This document shows, in pieces, positions 1-9,016 of a stretch of 54,777 bases of DNA; within the stretch, counting starts at the first letter, position 1; every line of letters begins with the position of its first letter. The translations under genes and the position numbers were made by a program. Under the pieces are notes generated by a model that was not told the origin of the DNA, made no database searches, and saw only the letters and a list, made by a program, of their open reading frames with translations. Origin of the DNA: Nitrososphaerota archaeon (GTDB lineage Archaea; Thermoproteota; Nitrososphaeria; Nitrososphaerales; Nitrosopumilaceae); NCBI GenBank assembly GCA_027315065.1, contig DAHUYT010000005.1, positions 1 to 54,777 on the forward strand, read 5' to 3'.

Positions 1-92
1 ACCAAAATTAGGACAGGATGGTAGCCGAGTCCCTCTAGAATAAGACCACCTCAGGACACAGACTTTTTGAACAATACGGGAGGCATGACATC

Positions 93-158
93 ATGGTAAC
101 AAAGTGGACACCACATGAGAAGGCAAGAATTGTAATAGAATCTCTTACTTTTTGTTGA
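93..158 (+). pseudogene. possible N-terminal scrap of a transposase (HTH part)
   Basis: A 21-codon reading frame begins at the ATG at 93, preceded by a purine-rich GGGAGG at 78-83. It reads MVTKWTPHEKARIVIESL and then stops at a TGA. The pattern W-T-x-x-E-K-x-x-I-V-x-E-S-L resembles the first helix of transposase OrfA or helix-turn-helix segments. No continuation was recognised after the stop, where the TFB gene region begins. It is probably a dead fragment left by an insertion sequence, but the similarity is from memory of the family pattern and the match is short. Confidence 0.3.
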
Positions 159-1267
159 AGTTTGATGATAGATCTATGAAAATAAAAAATGCACAATACC
201 ACCGTTCTTATTGCTTGACAGACATGCAATACCGTGATAAACTGATGCTTTCTCTTGATTCGGATTCGTACATGAAGTGTGCTCGCTGTGGAAAGGATAC
301 CGTGGTAACCGACGGCTCCACTGGAGAGAGGTTTTGTGGAATATGCGGGTTTGTCATTAACGAACGAATCGAAGACTCTGGTCCTGAGAGGCGTTCATTC
401 TCAAAGGATGAACATGAGGATAGGTCAAGAACAGGTGGGCCATCATCTCTTGCAATCCACGATATGGGACTTGCAACAATGATAGGGCGCGACAATAAGG
501 ACGCAACTGGAAAGCCGCTTTCAACATCAATGAAGAGTACCATAACACGTCTTAGAACATGGGATGGCAGGAGCCAAGTCAATGAGTCCCAAGAGAGAAA
601 CTTCAGACAGGCATTCAGCGAGCTTAACAGAATGAAGGACAAACTTGCACTATCTGACGCTGTGGTTGAAAAGACTGCATACATTTACAGAAAAGCAGTA
701 GAGAAAAACCTTGCAAGAGGAAGATCTATCCCTGGATTGATTTCTGCAGCAATGTACTTGGCATGTAGAGATACCGGTACGCCGAGAACATTGAACGAAG
801 TGGCACGCCAAATCAATATAAAAAGAAAAGATGTGTCAAGATGTTACAGATTACTCTTGAAAGAACTCGACCTGAAAATGCCAGTATTAGATCCCAGGAA
901 ATGCATGTCACGAATATCAAGTCAGGCGGGCCTAAGCGAAAAAGTGAAACGACGGGCGCTTACAATTTTAGAAGATGCAAGCAGGCTGGAAATTACAGCG
1001 GGAAAAGATCCCATGGGGCTAGCTGCGGCTGCATTGTATCTTTCATGTGTCATAAACAAAGAAGATACGACACAGAAAGTTATCGCTATGGCATCTGGAG
1101 TTACAGAAGTTACAATAAGAAACAGGTGCAAAGGATTACGAGAATTACTAAACATAAAGATCCCATACAAATTGAACTTAAGACTAGACTGCCCTGAAAA
1201 ATCCGTGAATTCAGCTATCCAAATGACTACACCTAATAGTGCTCAATCTAAAAAAACACAGATATAA
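152..1267 (+). CDS. tfb: transcription initiation factor B (TFB), copy 1
   Basis: Archaeal TFIIB homologue that bridges TBP-bound promoter DNA and RNA polymerase. The N-terminal zinc ribbon has C-x2-C (CARCGK) and C-x2-C (CGICG), followed by the B-reader region and two cyclin-like repeats. Each repeat carries the family phrases (GRSIPGLISAAMYLACR; GLAAAALYLSCV, VTEVTIRNRCK). The longest frame starts at 152, but an in-frame ATG at 224 or one just before the zinc ribbon could be the true start, because the first about 40 residues are not TFB-like. A probable operon follows: an SRPBCC gene 33 bp downstream and a glycosyltransferase. It is one of three TFB genes in the window, as expected for thaumarchaea with expanded TFB sets. 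The C-terminal tail after the second repeat is a short polar extension. Confidence 0.95.
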   Translation: MLKFDDRSMKIKNAQYHRSYCLTDMQYRDKLMLSLDSDSYMKCARCGKDTVVTDGSTGERFCGICGFVINERIEDSGPERRSFSKDEHEDRSRTGGPSSLAIHDMGLATMIGRDNKDATGKPLSTSMKSTITRLRTWDGRSQVNESQERNFRQAFSELNRMKDKLALSDAVVEKTAYIYRKAVEKNLARGRSIPGLISAAMYLACRDTGTPRTLNEVARQINIKRKDVSRCYRLLLKELDLKMPVLDPRKCMSRISSQAGLSEKVKRRALTILEDASRLEITAGKDPMGLAAAALYLSCVINKEDTTQKVIAMASGVTEVTIRNRCKGLRELLNIKIPYKLNLRLDCPEKSVNSAIQMTTPNSAQSKKTQI

Positions 1268-1300
1268 AATATAATAAATAGGAAGACAGAACACCAAGAT

Positions 1301-1717
1301 ATGGCTGAGATTCAAGCATCAATTGAGATCAATGCTCCACTCGATAAAGTTTGGAATATTGTATCAGATCTTGATTCAGAGCCAAAGTTTTGGAAGGGAA
1401 CCAAGGAGGTACGAAACATATCAAAAGAAGGGAATACAGTAAATCGGGAAGTTACTATTGCCTTTAAGGACTCTAAATGTATGCAGATTGTCACCATTTA
1501 CCCCAAAGAAAAAATCCACGTGCAATTTACAAAGGGAATCATCAATGGAACAAAAACTGTATCTATATATTCACAGGGAGATAAAACAAAGATTGACGCT
1601 GTTTGGGACATCAAGCTTTCAGGCATGATGGGAATGTTTACTGGCATGATCAAAAAGCACATACAGAGTGGAACAGAACAGGCACTTCAAAGCATCAAAG
1701 AAGAAATTGAGAGATAA
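1301..1717 (+). CDS. SRPBCC (START-like) domain protein, copy 1
   Basis: 138-residue single-domain protein of the SRPBCC/Bet v1-like superfamily (polyketide cyclase, CoxG and similar), a helix-grip fold with a hydrophobic ligand cavity. The N-terminus IEINAPLDKVWNIVSDLDS followed by FW.GT and a long C-terminal helix is typical of the fold. The ligand is unknown. It lies 33 bp after TFB copy 1 and 6 bp before the glycosyltransferase, so co-transcription is likely. A clear paralogue at 19383-19874 shares the stretch RNISKEGNT, then a KC.Q...IYPKE pattern and KG-I-x-GTK, and it also adjoins a TFB gene. The cytoplasmic location is inferred from the lack of a signal peptide. The function is not known. 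Confidence 0.85.
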   Translation: MAEIQASIEINAPLDKVWNIVSDLDSEPKFWKGTKEVRNISKEGNTVNREVTIAFKDSKCMQIVTIYPKEKIHVQFTKGIINGTKTVSIYSQGDKTKIDAVWDIKLSGMMGMFTGMIKKHIQSGTEQALQSIKEEIER

Positions 1718-1723
1718 CTCCAA

Positions 1724-2932
1724 ATGAATATAGTTATAGACGTATTCAATTATGCCCTAGTCTTAATATTGACGGGCGTCTCCCTAACATGGATTCTTTT
1801 GATCAGATCTATGCGTATTACCTTTCGTGACACTCCATTCTTGGACAGGTTTGACCCAAAGCTGCATGACACTCCAAAAGTTTCCGTTATTTTACCTGCA
1901 AGAAATGAAGAAGGCTTCATCAGCAAATGCCTAAACTCGCTAATTGATCAAGACTATGAAAATTATGAGATAATTGCAATAAATGATAGATCAGATGATA
2001 AAACAGGCGAGATAATCAAGGAGATCTCCCAAATCAGTCCAAAAATAAAGTATGTACTTGCAGCACCTAAACCTGACAAGTGGATGGGAAAGAATTGGGC
2101 TTGCGTAGAGGGTTTCAAGAAAGCTACAGGGGAACTGTTACTTTTCACAGATGCAGACACAATCCATTCACGAAATACTATTTCTCTTTCAGTGTCACAT
2201 CTCCTAAGCTATGATTTGGATGCCTTGACTGTAATTCCAAAAATGCTTTGTCTTGATATATGGACAAAGATCACCTTACCTGTGCTGTCAACATTTTTAC
2301 ATACAAGATTTTCCGCTCTTCGTGTAAACGATTCATCGAAAAAGACAGGTTATTTTTTTGGTAGTTTCTTCATCATAAAAAAAGATGCATACGAAAAAGT
2401 TGGTACGCATGAAGGCGTAAAAGGTGACATAGTTGAAGATGGCGCACTTGGTAAAAAAGTAAAAGAAGCAGGGTTTAAGATGAAGATGGTTCGCGGCGAA
2501 CATCTAGTCGAGGCGGTTTGGGCAAGAGACTGGCCAACATTATGGCATGCACTAAAACGACTGATGACCCCGCTATATATTCAAGCAAGTGGTATCGCTG
2601 TTGGAATCTTTATTGCGGTGCTATTTTTGTTATTCATGCCATTTCCAATTCTTGTCTATTCTGCAATCTTTGAACCCCGATCCTTGTCGTTTACCATATT
2701 GTTTGCAGTATCTTCCATTGCAGCAAGTCTTGCGTATCTTGCAAGCATGATAGATGCCACGAAAGGGCTGGGGCTTTCTGCCAAGTATGCATTGTGTTCA
2801 CCTCTTGGGGGTTCCATAATTGTTGGAGGATTTGCAAGTGGAATACTAAATGCAAAAAGTAACAAAGCTGTAACTTGGAGGGGCAGAACATATTCAATGA
2901 TAGATACTGCGCAACATTCCATTAATTTGTGA
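1724..2932 (+). CDS. membrane glycosyltransferase, family 2
   Basis: 402-residue GT-A type glycosyltransferase. An N-terminal membrane helix at about residues 8-28 is followed by the nucleotide-sugar binding start VSVILPARNEEGFISKCLNS and NDRSDDKT. The metal-binding DxD sits in LLFTDADTIH, and the acceptor-side acidic motif is VEDGALGKKVKEAG. Two or three C-terminal membrane helices lie from about residue 285 onward. It resembles the HpnB-like/lipid glycosyltransferase group, so it probably glycosylates a lipid or cell-surface carrier. The substrate cannot be read from sequence. It starts 6 bp after the SRPBCC gene and is the last gene of the TFB-SRPBCC-GT2 run. Confidence 0.85.
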   Translation: MNIVIDVFNYALVLILTGVSLTWILLIRSMRITFRDTPFLDRFDPKLHDTPKVSVILPARNEEGFISKCLNSLIDQDYENYEIIAINDRSDDKTGEIIKEISQISPKIKYVLAAPKPDKWMGKNWACVEGFKKATGELLLFTDADTIHSRNTISLSVSHLLSYDLDALTVIPKMLCLDIWTKITLPVLSTFLHTRFSALRVNDSSKKTGYFFGSFFIIKKDAYEKVGTHEGVKGDIVEDGALGKKVKEAGFKMKMVRGEHLVEAVWARDWPTLWHALKRLMTPLYIQASGIAVGIFIAVLFLLFMPFPILVYSAIFEPRSLSFTILFAVSSIAASLAYLASMIDATKGLGLSAKYALCSPLGGSIIVGGFASGILNAKSNKAVTWRGRTYSMIDTAQHSINL

Positions 2933-3029
2933 ATGAATAGGTGTTAGATAACAAGACTTGAGAAATGAGATCTAATTTTGTCTTGAATAATAAGAAAGAA
3001 GTTTAGATAACGTTAGAGGTTACCCCCAC

Positions 3030-3941
3030 ATGACACAACCAAATATCAAATCTACTAGAATCGGATACGCGTCGGCTGTTTTGTGTGCCATTCTAGTAGG
3101 ATCCATCTCTACTGCCTCCAAACCCGTACTTGCAAATACAAATCCTCTGATGTACGCAGCATTAGTGTACCTGCTGGCTTCACTTGCTTCTGTCCCTTTA
3201 TCCTACAAGACAAAAGGATTTCAGATAAGATTAAGGGATTGGCCACTCATACTGGCAATAACCATATCAGGTGCAGTATTGGCACCAAGTTTATTTTTCA
3301 TTGGACTTGAACAAACTACTGCATCAGATACTACAATCTTATCCAATTCAGAGACTATATTCACAGTTCTTTTTGCATTGATATTTTTCAAAGAAAAGCT
3401 CAGACCGCGCGGTTATCTAGCCGTGGCATTGGTTTTGATTGGAGTGATTATTGTTACGACGAATCTGCAGTTCTCAAACTTTCTTTCAAACCTAAAAAAT
3501 GAAGGTGACTTGCTCATAATATCATCAATGGCACTGTGGGCATTGGATAATAACATGAGCAAGATAGCGTCTCACCGTATTGATATTTCAAGGCTAGTAC
3601 AACTCAAGGGATTCATTGGAGGAGGCATACTCTTTATTTTTGCATTAGTTGCCAAGATTCCAGTTAATATCATGCCCACTGAAATTCCAAATATACTTCT
3701 AGTCGGAATGGTAGGTTTTGGTATCTCGCTTTACTTATTTTTACACAGTCTAAAGAGAATAGGTACCGTAAAAACCATGTTAATCTATTCAACTGGTACA
3801 GTGTTTGGTTTGATGTTTGCGTCTGTATTTTTACATGAAAAAATTGGGTGGTATCAGATTTTGGCTATTGTGTTAATGTTAACAGGCATCTATCTTGTCA
3901 CAAAGGAAAGTAAAAATGTTGAAAAAGTCCATCAAAATTAA
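3030..3941 (+). CDS. EamA/DMT-family transporter
   Basis: 303-residue integral membrane protein with about ten hydrophobic helices in two similar halves. This is the arrangement of drug/metabolite exporters with two EamA domains. Typical features are the first-half end SDTTILSNSETIFTVLFALIFFKEKL and the equivalent second-half SVFLHEKIGWYQILAIVLMLTGIYLV. The substrate is unknown; relatives export amino acids, nucleobases or drugs. It stands alone: about 100 bp separate it from the glycosyltransferase, and the next gene has its own TATA box. The start is the ATG after CCCCAC. Confidence 0.88.
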   Translation: MTQPNIKSTRIGYASAVLCAILVGSISTASKPVLANTNPLMYAALVYLLASLASVPLSYKTKGFQIRLRDWPLILAITISGAVLAPSLFFIGLEQTTASDTTILSNSETIFTVLFALIFFKEKLRPRGYLAVALVLIGVIIVTTNLQFSNFLSNLKNEGDLLIISSMALWALDNNMSKIASHRIDISRLVQLKGFIGGGILFIFALVAKIPVNIMPTEIPNILLVGMVGFGISLYLFLHSLKRIGTVKTMLIYSTGTVFGLMFASVFLHEKIGWYQILAIVLMLTGIYLVTKESKNVEKVHQN

Positions 3942-4030
3942 CAATTAGGTTTCTTGGGTCAAAAGGTATCATTATAATCTGATAAAACTCAACGATTTCA
4001 GCATTTTTGAGTTTTGTTGTGTGAAACAAA

Positions 4031-4039
4031 ATATTATAT
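4031..4039 (+). promoter_or_regulatory. TATA box for the HtrA-type protease
   Basis: The sequence ATATTATAT lies about 29 bp before the TTG start at 4064. That is the spacing expected if transcription starts at or near the start codon (leaderless). A hairpin formed by AAAACTCA and TGAGTTTT lies just upstream, around 3985-4015, and may end the preceding transporter transcript. Confidence 0.5.
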
Positions 4040-4063
4040 GACTAACAACTATAGTTCACATCC

Positions 4064-5188
4064 TTGGATAAGACTAGGGCCATTTTAGGTGGAATGTATT
4101 GTGTAGTGGCATTAGTTTTGGTATCCATTTTTGTTGCATCTCCGCTCAAATTAGAGGATTCGTATAAGATAGTTCAGATCAACTCTTTTGATCAAACCAT
4201 CAAAGAACCACAGTTAAGCTTAGCTGATCTTTTTGCCCAGTCTGACCAAGGTGTAGTTCAGATAATAGTTGATAAATCAAATGGTTCTACACATAACAGA
4301 GATCTTGGATCAGGAATTGTTTACGATACAAGTGGTCATATTATAACAAATAATCACGTAGTACAAGATGGCACCAAGATTCAAGTTGTTTTTCATGATG
4401 GTAAATCATTACCAGCTACAATAGTCGGTACAGATCCATATGCTGATCTAGCGGTTGTCAAAGTAGTACCCGATACATATGTTTTGCATCCCTTACCGCT
4501 TGGAAATTCATCTAATCTTAGAATTGGAGACCAAGTAGCCGCAATTGGAAATCCTTTTGGTCTTAGTGGCTCGATAACATCAGGAATAGTAAGCCAGTTA
4601 GGTAGACTGCTTGATCCTCCAAACAGTTCCTTTTCCATACCAAACGTTATCCAGACAGACGCACCAATAAATCCTGGCAATTCCGGAGGCCCACTCCTTA
4701 ACATGCAGGGAAAAGTAATTGGCATAAACACTGCAATTCAGTCTGAAACGGGGGAATTTTCTGGCGTAGGTTTTTCAATTCCGTCAAATACCATGAAGAG
4801 AATAGTCCCAGTCCTCATACAAACTGGCCACTATGAACACCCATGGCTTGGCATAACTGGGATAAGTGTAGACCAAGACTTGTCCAGTATCTTACAATTA
4901 CCGGTCTCATCTGGTTTTATGATTAATACTGTGATACCAAACGGTTCTGCCGCAAAGGCAGGGCTTCACGGATACAAGGAAACAAAGACGATTAATGGTA
5001 CGCAGTATCAAATAGGGGGCGATATCATCATAGCGGCTGATGGTCATCCTATTCAAAAAATCGAAGATTTACTCAACTATCTACAGGATCAAAAATCAGT
5101 GGGTGACAATATGACTCTGACAATAATTCGAGACGGTAAAACCATGCAGGTTACTCTTACCCTTCAGGAAAGACCAAGCCAGTTCTAG
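4064..5188 (+). CDS. HtrA/DegP-type serine protease with PDZ domain
   Basis: 374-residue S1C protease, anchored by one membrane helix at about residues 5-27 with the catalytic part probably outside the membrane. All three catalytic residues are visible: His in ITNNHVV, Asp in DPYADLAVVKV, and Ser in NPGNSGGPLL. The C-terminal third is a PDZ domain (GFMINTVIPNGSAAKAGL to LTLTI). The family degrades or refolds damaged exported proteins. The start is TTG, chosen because a TATA box sits about 29 bp upstream and the membrane helix follows directly. It is monocistronic by spacing. Confidence 0.93.
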   Translation: MDKTRAILGGMYCVVALVLVSIFVASPLKLEDSYKIVQINSFDQTIKEPQLSLADLFAQSDQGVVQIIVDKSNGSTHNRDLGSGIVYDTSGHIITNNHVVQDGTKIQVVFHDGKSLPATIVGTDPYADLAVVKVVPDTYVLHPLPLGNSSNLRIGDQVAAIGNPFGLSGSITSGIVSQLGRLLDPPNSSFSIPNVIQTDAPINPGNSGGPLLNMQGKVIGINTAIQSETGEFSGVGFSIPSNTMKRIVPVLIQTGHYEHPWLGITGISVDQDLSSILQLPVSSGFMINTVIPNGSAAKAGLHGYKETKTINGTQYQIGGDIIIAADGHPIQKIEDLLNYLQDQKSVGDNMTLTIIRDGKTMQVTLTLQERPSQF

Positions 5189-5227
5189 TACAAGAATAAA
5201 TACAACTCCCCCAAGCTACAAAACTAG

Positions 5228-6397
5228 TTGAGCGAGATAGTTCTAAATTCTGAATTACTAAACAAAGTATTTGATGGAAAAGAAATTACACATGACGATG
5301 CATGTCAGATTTATCAGGAATTAGAAGGCAACCCGTTTGAGATTTACAAAGCAGCACAGATACTTAGAAACAAAAACAAGGGAAGGATTGTCACATATTC
5401 TAGAAAGGTTTTTTTCAATTTGATCAATCTCTGTCGAGATACTTGTTCTTATTGTACTTACAAATCAGAGCCCGGAGAATATAAGATGTCTATGATGTCA
5501 AAGCAAGACATCTCAAGTCTTGCGTTGTTAGGAAGCAATCACAGGTGCACCGAGGCATTATTTGTCACAGGTGAAAGACCAGAGCAAAAATATAACGAGG
5601 CCAGAACGTGGCTTAAAGAAAATGGTTTTACAAGTACTGCGGAGTATCTTATTCATGCATCTGAAATAGCATTGAATGCAGGGCTATTCCCTCACACCAA
5701 CGCTGGAAATCTAACAAAATACGAGATGCATCAGTTGAAGAACACCAACCCAAGCCTTGGAATAATGCTTGAAAATTCAAGCAATAGACTTGTGGAGAAA
5801 GACATGCCTCATGAGTTTGCACCAAGCAAAAATCCAAGAGCCAGAATTCATGTATTAGAGAATGCTGGGGAGTTGTCAATACCAATGACAACTGGACTCT
5901 TGATAGGAATTGGTGAGACCCCCTTTGAGATAATTGATTCCATCTTTGCTATAAAATCTATTCATCAGAGATATGGTCACATTCAAGAAATAATATTACA
6001 AAACTTTCAACCAAAGCCTAATACCGCGATGCAAAATGTACCTGGACCAGAAGAAAGATATTTCAAGACAATGGTTGCCTTGACTAGGTTAATAATGCCA
6101 CAAATGAACATACAGATTCCCCCAAATCTATCTCCTGATTCCTACTCAGGTTTTCTTCAAACTGGCATAAATGACTGGGGAGGAATATCCCCAATAACTC
6201 CAGATTATGTAAATCCTGAATTTTCTTGGCCTTCAATTGATACCGTGCAAAAAAAATGCGAGGATGCAGGATTTGAGATTAGGGCGCGATTTCCAGTCTA
6301 TCCCGAGTTCTTTTCCATGGTGAATCCTGATTTGAGGTCCAGAATGCTAGAGATTGCCGATTCTGGTCATCTTGTGAGTAAGGAATATTTGAAATGA
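5228..6397 (+). CDS. cofG: FO synthase subunit 1, CofG
   Basis: 389-residue radical SAM enzyme. With CofH it makes 7,8-didemethyl-8-hydroxy-5-deazariboflavin (FO), the chromophore of coenzyme F420. The [4Fe-4S]/SAM motif C-x3-C-x2-C is CRDTCSYC, followed by CofG-typical phrases such as GERPEQKY, LLIGIGET and INDWGGISP. The start is TTG, with AATAAATA about 30 bp upstream serving as a TATA box. It overlaps cofH by four bases (ATGA), so translation is likely coupled. Ammonia-oxidising archaea are known to carry F420 pathway genes. Confidence 0.95.
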   Translation: MSEIVLNSELLNKVFDGKEITHDDACQIYQELEGNPFEIYKAAQILRNKNKGRIVTYSRKVFFNLINLCRDTCSYCTYKSEPGEYKMSMMSKQDISSLALLGSNHRCTEALFVTGERPEQKYNEARTWLKENGFTSTAEYLIHASEIALNAGLFPHTNAGNLTKYEMHQLKNTNPSLGIMLENSSNRLVEKDMPHEFAPSKNPRARIHVLENAGELSIPMTTGLLIGIGETPFEIIDSIFAIKSIHQRYGHIQEIILQNFQPKPNTAMQNVPGPEERYFKTMVALTRLIMPQMNIQIPPNLSPDSYSGFLQTGINDWGGISPITPDYVNPEFSWPSIDTVQKKCEDAGFEIRARFPVYPEFFSMVNPDLRSRMLEIADSGHLVSKEYLK

Positions 6398-7659
6398 AGA
6401 CACAGACTTCCCTCTTTGATTCACTGCTAAGACTTGCTGATCCTCTGATTTCAGATACTCTAGACAGAGCCCTATCAGAAAAAGAAATAACTATACCAGA
6501 AGCCACAAGATTGTTTTCTGCAAATGGTATAGACTTTCATCTTGTGGTTATGGTAGCAGATGAGATTCGCAAGAGACGCGTAGGTGATATAGTTACTTAT
6601 GTTGTGAACAGAAACATCAACTTTACCAATGTCTGTATCAAACAGTGTGGTTTTTGTGCATTTAGTAGAGACTTTCGTGAAGAGGAAGGATATTTTTTGC
6701 CAATAGAGGAAATAGTAAAGAGAGCAAAGGAGGCAAGTGTGCTTGGCGCAACCGAGGTATGTGTACAAGCAGGACTTCCACCAGATATGGATGGAAATAC
6801 TTATGAGAATATATGCAAGTCAATAAAAAAAGAGATCGGGAATATTCACATACACGGATTTTCACCAGAAGAGGTCCTATATGGTGCAACTAGATCAAAT
6901 CTCTCGATTCAAGAATATTTGCAAAGATTAAAGGATGCAGGAGTAAACTCACTTCCTGGTACCGCTGCAGAGATCTTGGACCAATCACTACGCGATAAAA
7001 TTTCACCTGGAAGAATTAGCGTAAAAAAATGGATCGAGATAATAAAAACAGCTCATAGGTTAGGAATTCCATCTACATCCACCATGATGTTCGGACACCT
7101 TGAAACACATGAGGATAGGGTGAAACACATAGGTATTCTTCGAGACATACAAAAGGAAACTGGTGGTTTTACTGAATTTGTTCCATTAAATTTCATTCAT
7201 AGTGAAGCTCCTATGTTTAGGGAAAAACTACACACCGGGATAAAGAGTGGCGCTGATGGAAGTGATGTCATATTGACGCATGCTATTGCACGTATCATGT
7301 TAAACAACCGTATCAATAACATCCAGACATCATGGGTCAAAGAAGGCGCCAACATGTCACAATTATTACTCACATGTGGAGCCAATGATTTTGGAGGAAC
7401 ACTAATCAATGAAAGCATCTCGACAGCTGCAGGGGCAGGCCATGGTCAGCTCATAAGACCGCATAAAATAAGACAGATTGTAAGAGAGATAGGGAGAATC
7501 CCAGCCCAGAGAACAACAGGATATAAGATAATCAAAATGTTCGGTTCAGACGAAGAAGAAGACATTCTTGATAAAATAGAAAATGTTAGCCAATTTGGTT
7601 CTTATCAAGAATTGATAAAACTGGACAGATACAGATATAGAAATAACAGGCGAAACTAG
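6394..7659 (+). CDS. cofH: FO synthase subunit 2, CofH
   Basis: 421-residue radical SAM enzyme that forms the 5-amino-5-(4-hydroxybenzyl) intermediate from tyrosine and the flavin-pathway diaminouracil, which CofG then closes to FO. The cluster motif is CIKQCGFC. Other family signs are HGFSPEEV, PGTAAEIL, STMMFGHLE and GANDFGGTL. The ATG overlaps the cofG stop as ATGA. The next gene begins 2 bp after this stop, giving a tight cofG-cofH-pmbA run. The length is slightly above the usual 350-390 because of a longer charged C-terminus. Confidence 0.95.
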   Translation: MKTQTSLFDSLLRLADPLISDTLDRALSEKEITIPEATRLFSANGIDFHLVVMVADEIRKRRVGDIVTYVVNRNINFTNVCIKQCGFCAFSRDFREEEGYFLPIEEIVKRAKEASVLGATEVCVQAGLPPDMDGNTYENICKSIKKEIGNIHIHGFSPEEVLYGATRSNLSIQEYLQRLKDAGVNSLPGTAAEILDQSLRDKISPGRISVKKWIEIIKTAHRLGIPSTSTMMFGHLETHEDRVKHIGILRDIQKETGGFTEFVPLNFIHSEAPMFREKLHTGIKSGADGSDVILTHAIARIMLNNRINNIQTSWVKEGANMSQLLLTCGANDFGGTLINESISTAAGAGHGQLIRPHKIRQIVREIGRIPAQRTTGYKIIKMFGSDEEEDILDKIENVSQFGSYQELIKLDRYRYRNNRRN

Positions 7660-7660
7660 T

Positions 7661-9016
7661 TTGTCAAATTGCGAACATGTTCTTCGCAAAGCAACAAGAT
7701 TTCACATTGACGAATGTGAGGCAGTATATGTCAGAAAAAAGACCATCACTGTCAGAATAACAGACTCTGAAATAGCAGAGATAAAACAAAATGATGAACA
7801 AGGACTAGGAATAAGAATAATAAATGAAAAAAAGATCCTAACTGCAGTTACCAACGATATAGAAGAAACTGGTTTGATTGAAAGAGCCCTTCAGCAAAAA
7901 TCTTTCATACAGCCAAAAAGTTTCTGGAAATCACTTGCCCATCCTTCAAAGTTTACAAGAGTTCAAAAAACCTTTGATAAAAAACTAGAGAGTTTAACAG
8001 GATTTGAGTCAATAGAGATAGCAAATCTTATGATAAATTCTGCTACACATAAAAAAATAACAAGTGTTTCGGGATCGTTAAATATTGTATATGAAGAATT
8101 TGAGGTTGAAAATACCAATGGCTTGAGTTGTTCAGACAAGGCTACGTACATAGCTGGAACCATCAATACTGATTCAGAGTATGGAAATATTCCAGTAAGT
8201 GGTATTGGTGCATTATCTTCAAGAACTATGGATTCATTTTTCCCAGAACAAATCGGAAGTGATGCAAGAGAGATGTGTATCAACTCAATTAATCCACAGA
8301 GTTGCAATCCAGAAGATTATTCCATAATTTTTGAACCCTATGCAATTGGAGAGATGCTTGCATTTGTTTTTGCGTCAAATTTCAATCTAAAGACATATTC
8401 TGAGAAAAGAAGCTGTTTTACTGAAAAACTTGGAAAGAAAATTGCAGTGGATAAATTTAGCTTAATTGACGATCCTCATTTTCCAGATAGTATTGGAAGC
8501 AAACCCTTTGATGACGAAGGCATCCCGACAAAAACAAGATACCTAATAGAATCAGGAATTTTTTCAGACATATATTCTGACTCTTATCATGCCTTCAAAG
8601 AGAACCTTCAACCAACTGGCAATGCTGGTAGAGTGGGATCTCCAATGGGAAGAGCCCCAACACCCATCCCAAGCCCAATGCCACACAATCTAAGAATAAA
8701 AGAAGGTAAGACAAGCAGAGACGAGATGATCAAAGAGACTAGAAAGGGTTTACTTGTTGGAAGACTATGGTACACATATGCAGTAAATCCAGAACGTGGT
8801 GATTTTTCATGTACGGCTAGAAGCGGAATCAGAATAATAAAAGACGGAAAAATAATAAGTTCTGGCAAGTCTGTAAGAATAATACACAATCTGCCCATAC
8901 TGCTTCAAAACGTATCAGATATAGGAAATGATTCACAAAACGTGCTTCAATGGAATGCACTTCCCTGCATCACGCCTTCTGTCAAGGTAGAGGGAATCAG
9001 AGTAAATCTTATTTAA
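7661..9016 (+). CDS. pmbA: TldE/PmbA-family protein
   Basis: 451-residue member of the TldD/PmbA (U62) family, which trims modified peptides as a TldD-TldE heterodimer. The C-terminal phrases FDDEGIPTKTRYLIESGIF and the late NPERGDFS...RSGIRI segment are characteristic. The HExxxH metal motif of TldD is absent, so this is the TldE (PmbA) type. No TldD partner is in the window. The start is TTG directly after the cofH stop, implying co-transcription with FO synthesis. The physiological link is unclear. The 3' end overlaps the convergent exchanger gene by four bases. Confidence 0.87.
   Translation: MSNCEHVLRKATRFHIDECEAVYVRKKTITVRITDSEIAEIKQNDEQGLGIRIINEKKILTAVTNDIEETGLIERALQQKSFIQPKSFWKSLAHPSKFTRVQKTFDKKLESLTGFESIEIANLMINSATHKKITSVSGSLNIVYEEFEVENTNGLSCSDKATYIAGTINTDSEYGNIPVSGIGALSSRTMDSFFPEQIGSDAREMCINSINPQSCNPEDYSIIFEPYAIGEMLAFVFASNFNLKTYSEKRSCFTEKLGKKIAVDKFSLIDDPHFPDSIGSKPFDDEGIPTKTRYLIESGIFSDIYSDSYHAFKENLQPTGNAGRVGSPMGRAPTPIPSPMPHNLRIKEGKTSRDEMIKETRKGLLVGRLWYTYAVNPERGDFSCTARSGIRIIKDGKIISSGKSVRIIHNLPILLQNVSDIGNDSQNVLQWNALPCITPSVKVEGIRVNLI

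Noticed and set aside
3985-4015. Hairpin AAAACTCA/TGAGTTTT as a riboswitch or terminator
   Set aside because: 8-bp stem with a 16-nt loop in AT-rich DNA; only a weak terminator suggestion, no riboswitch features.
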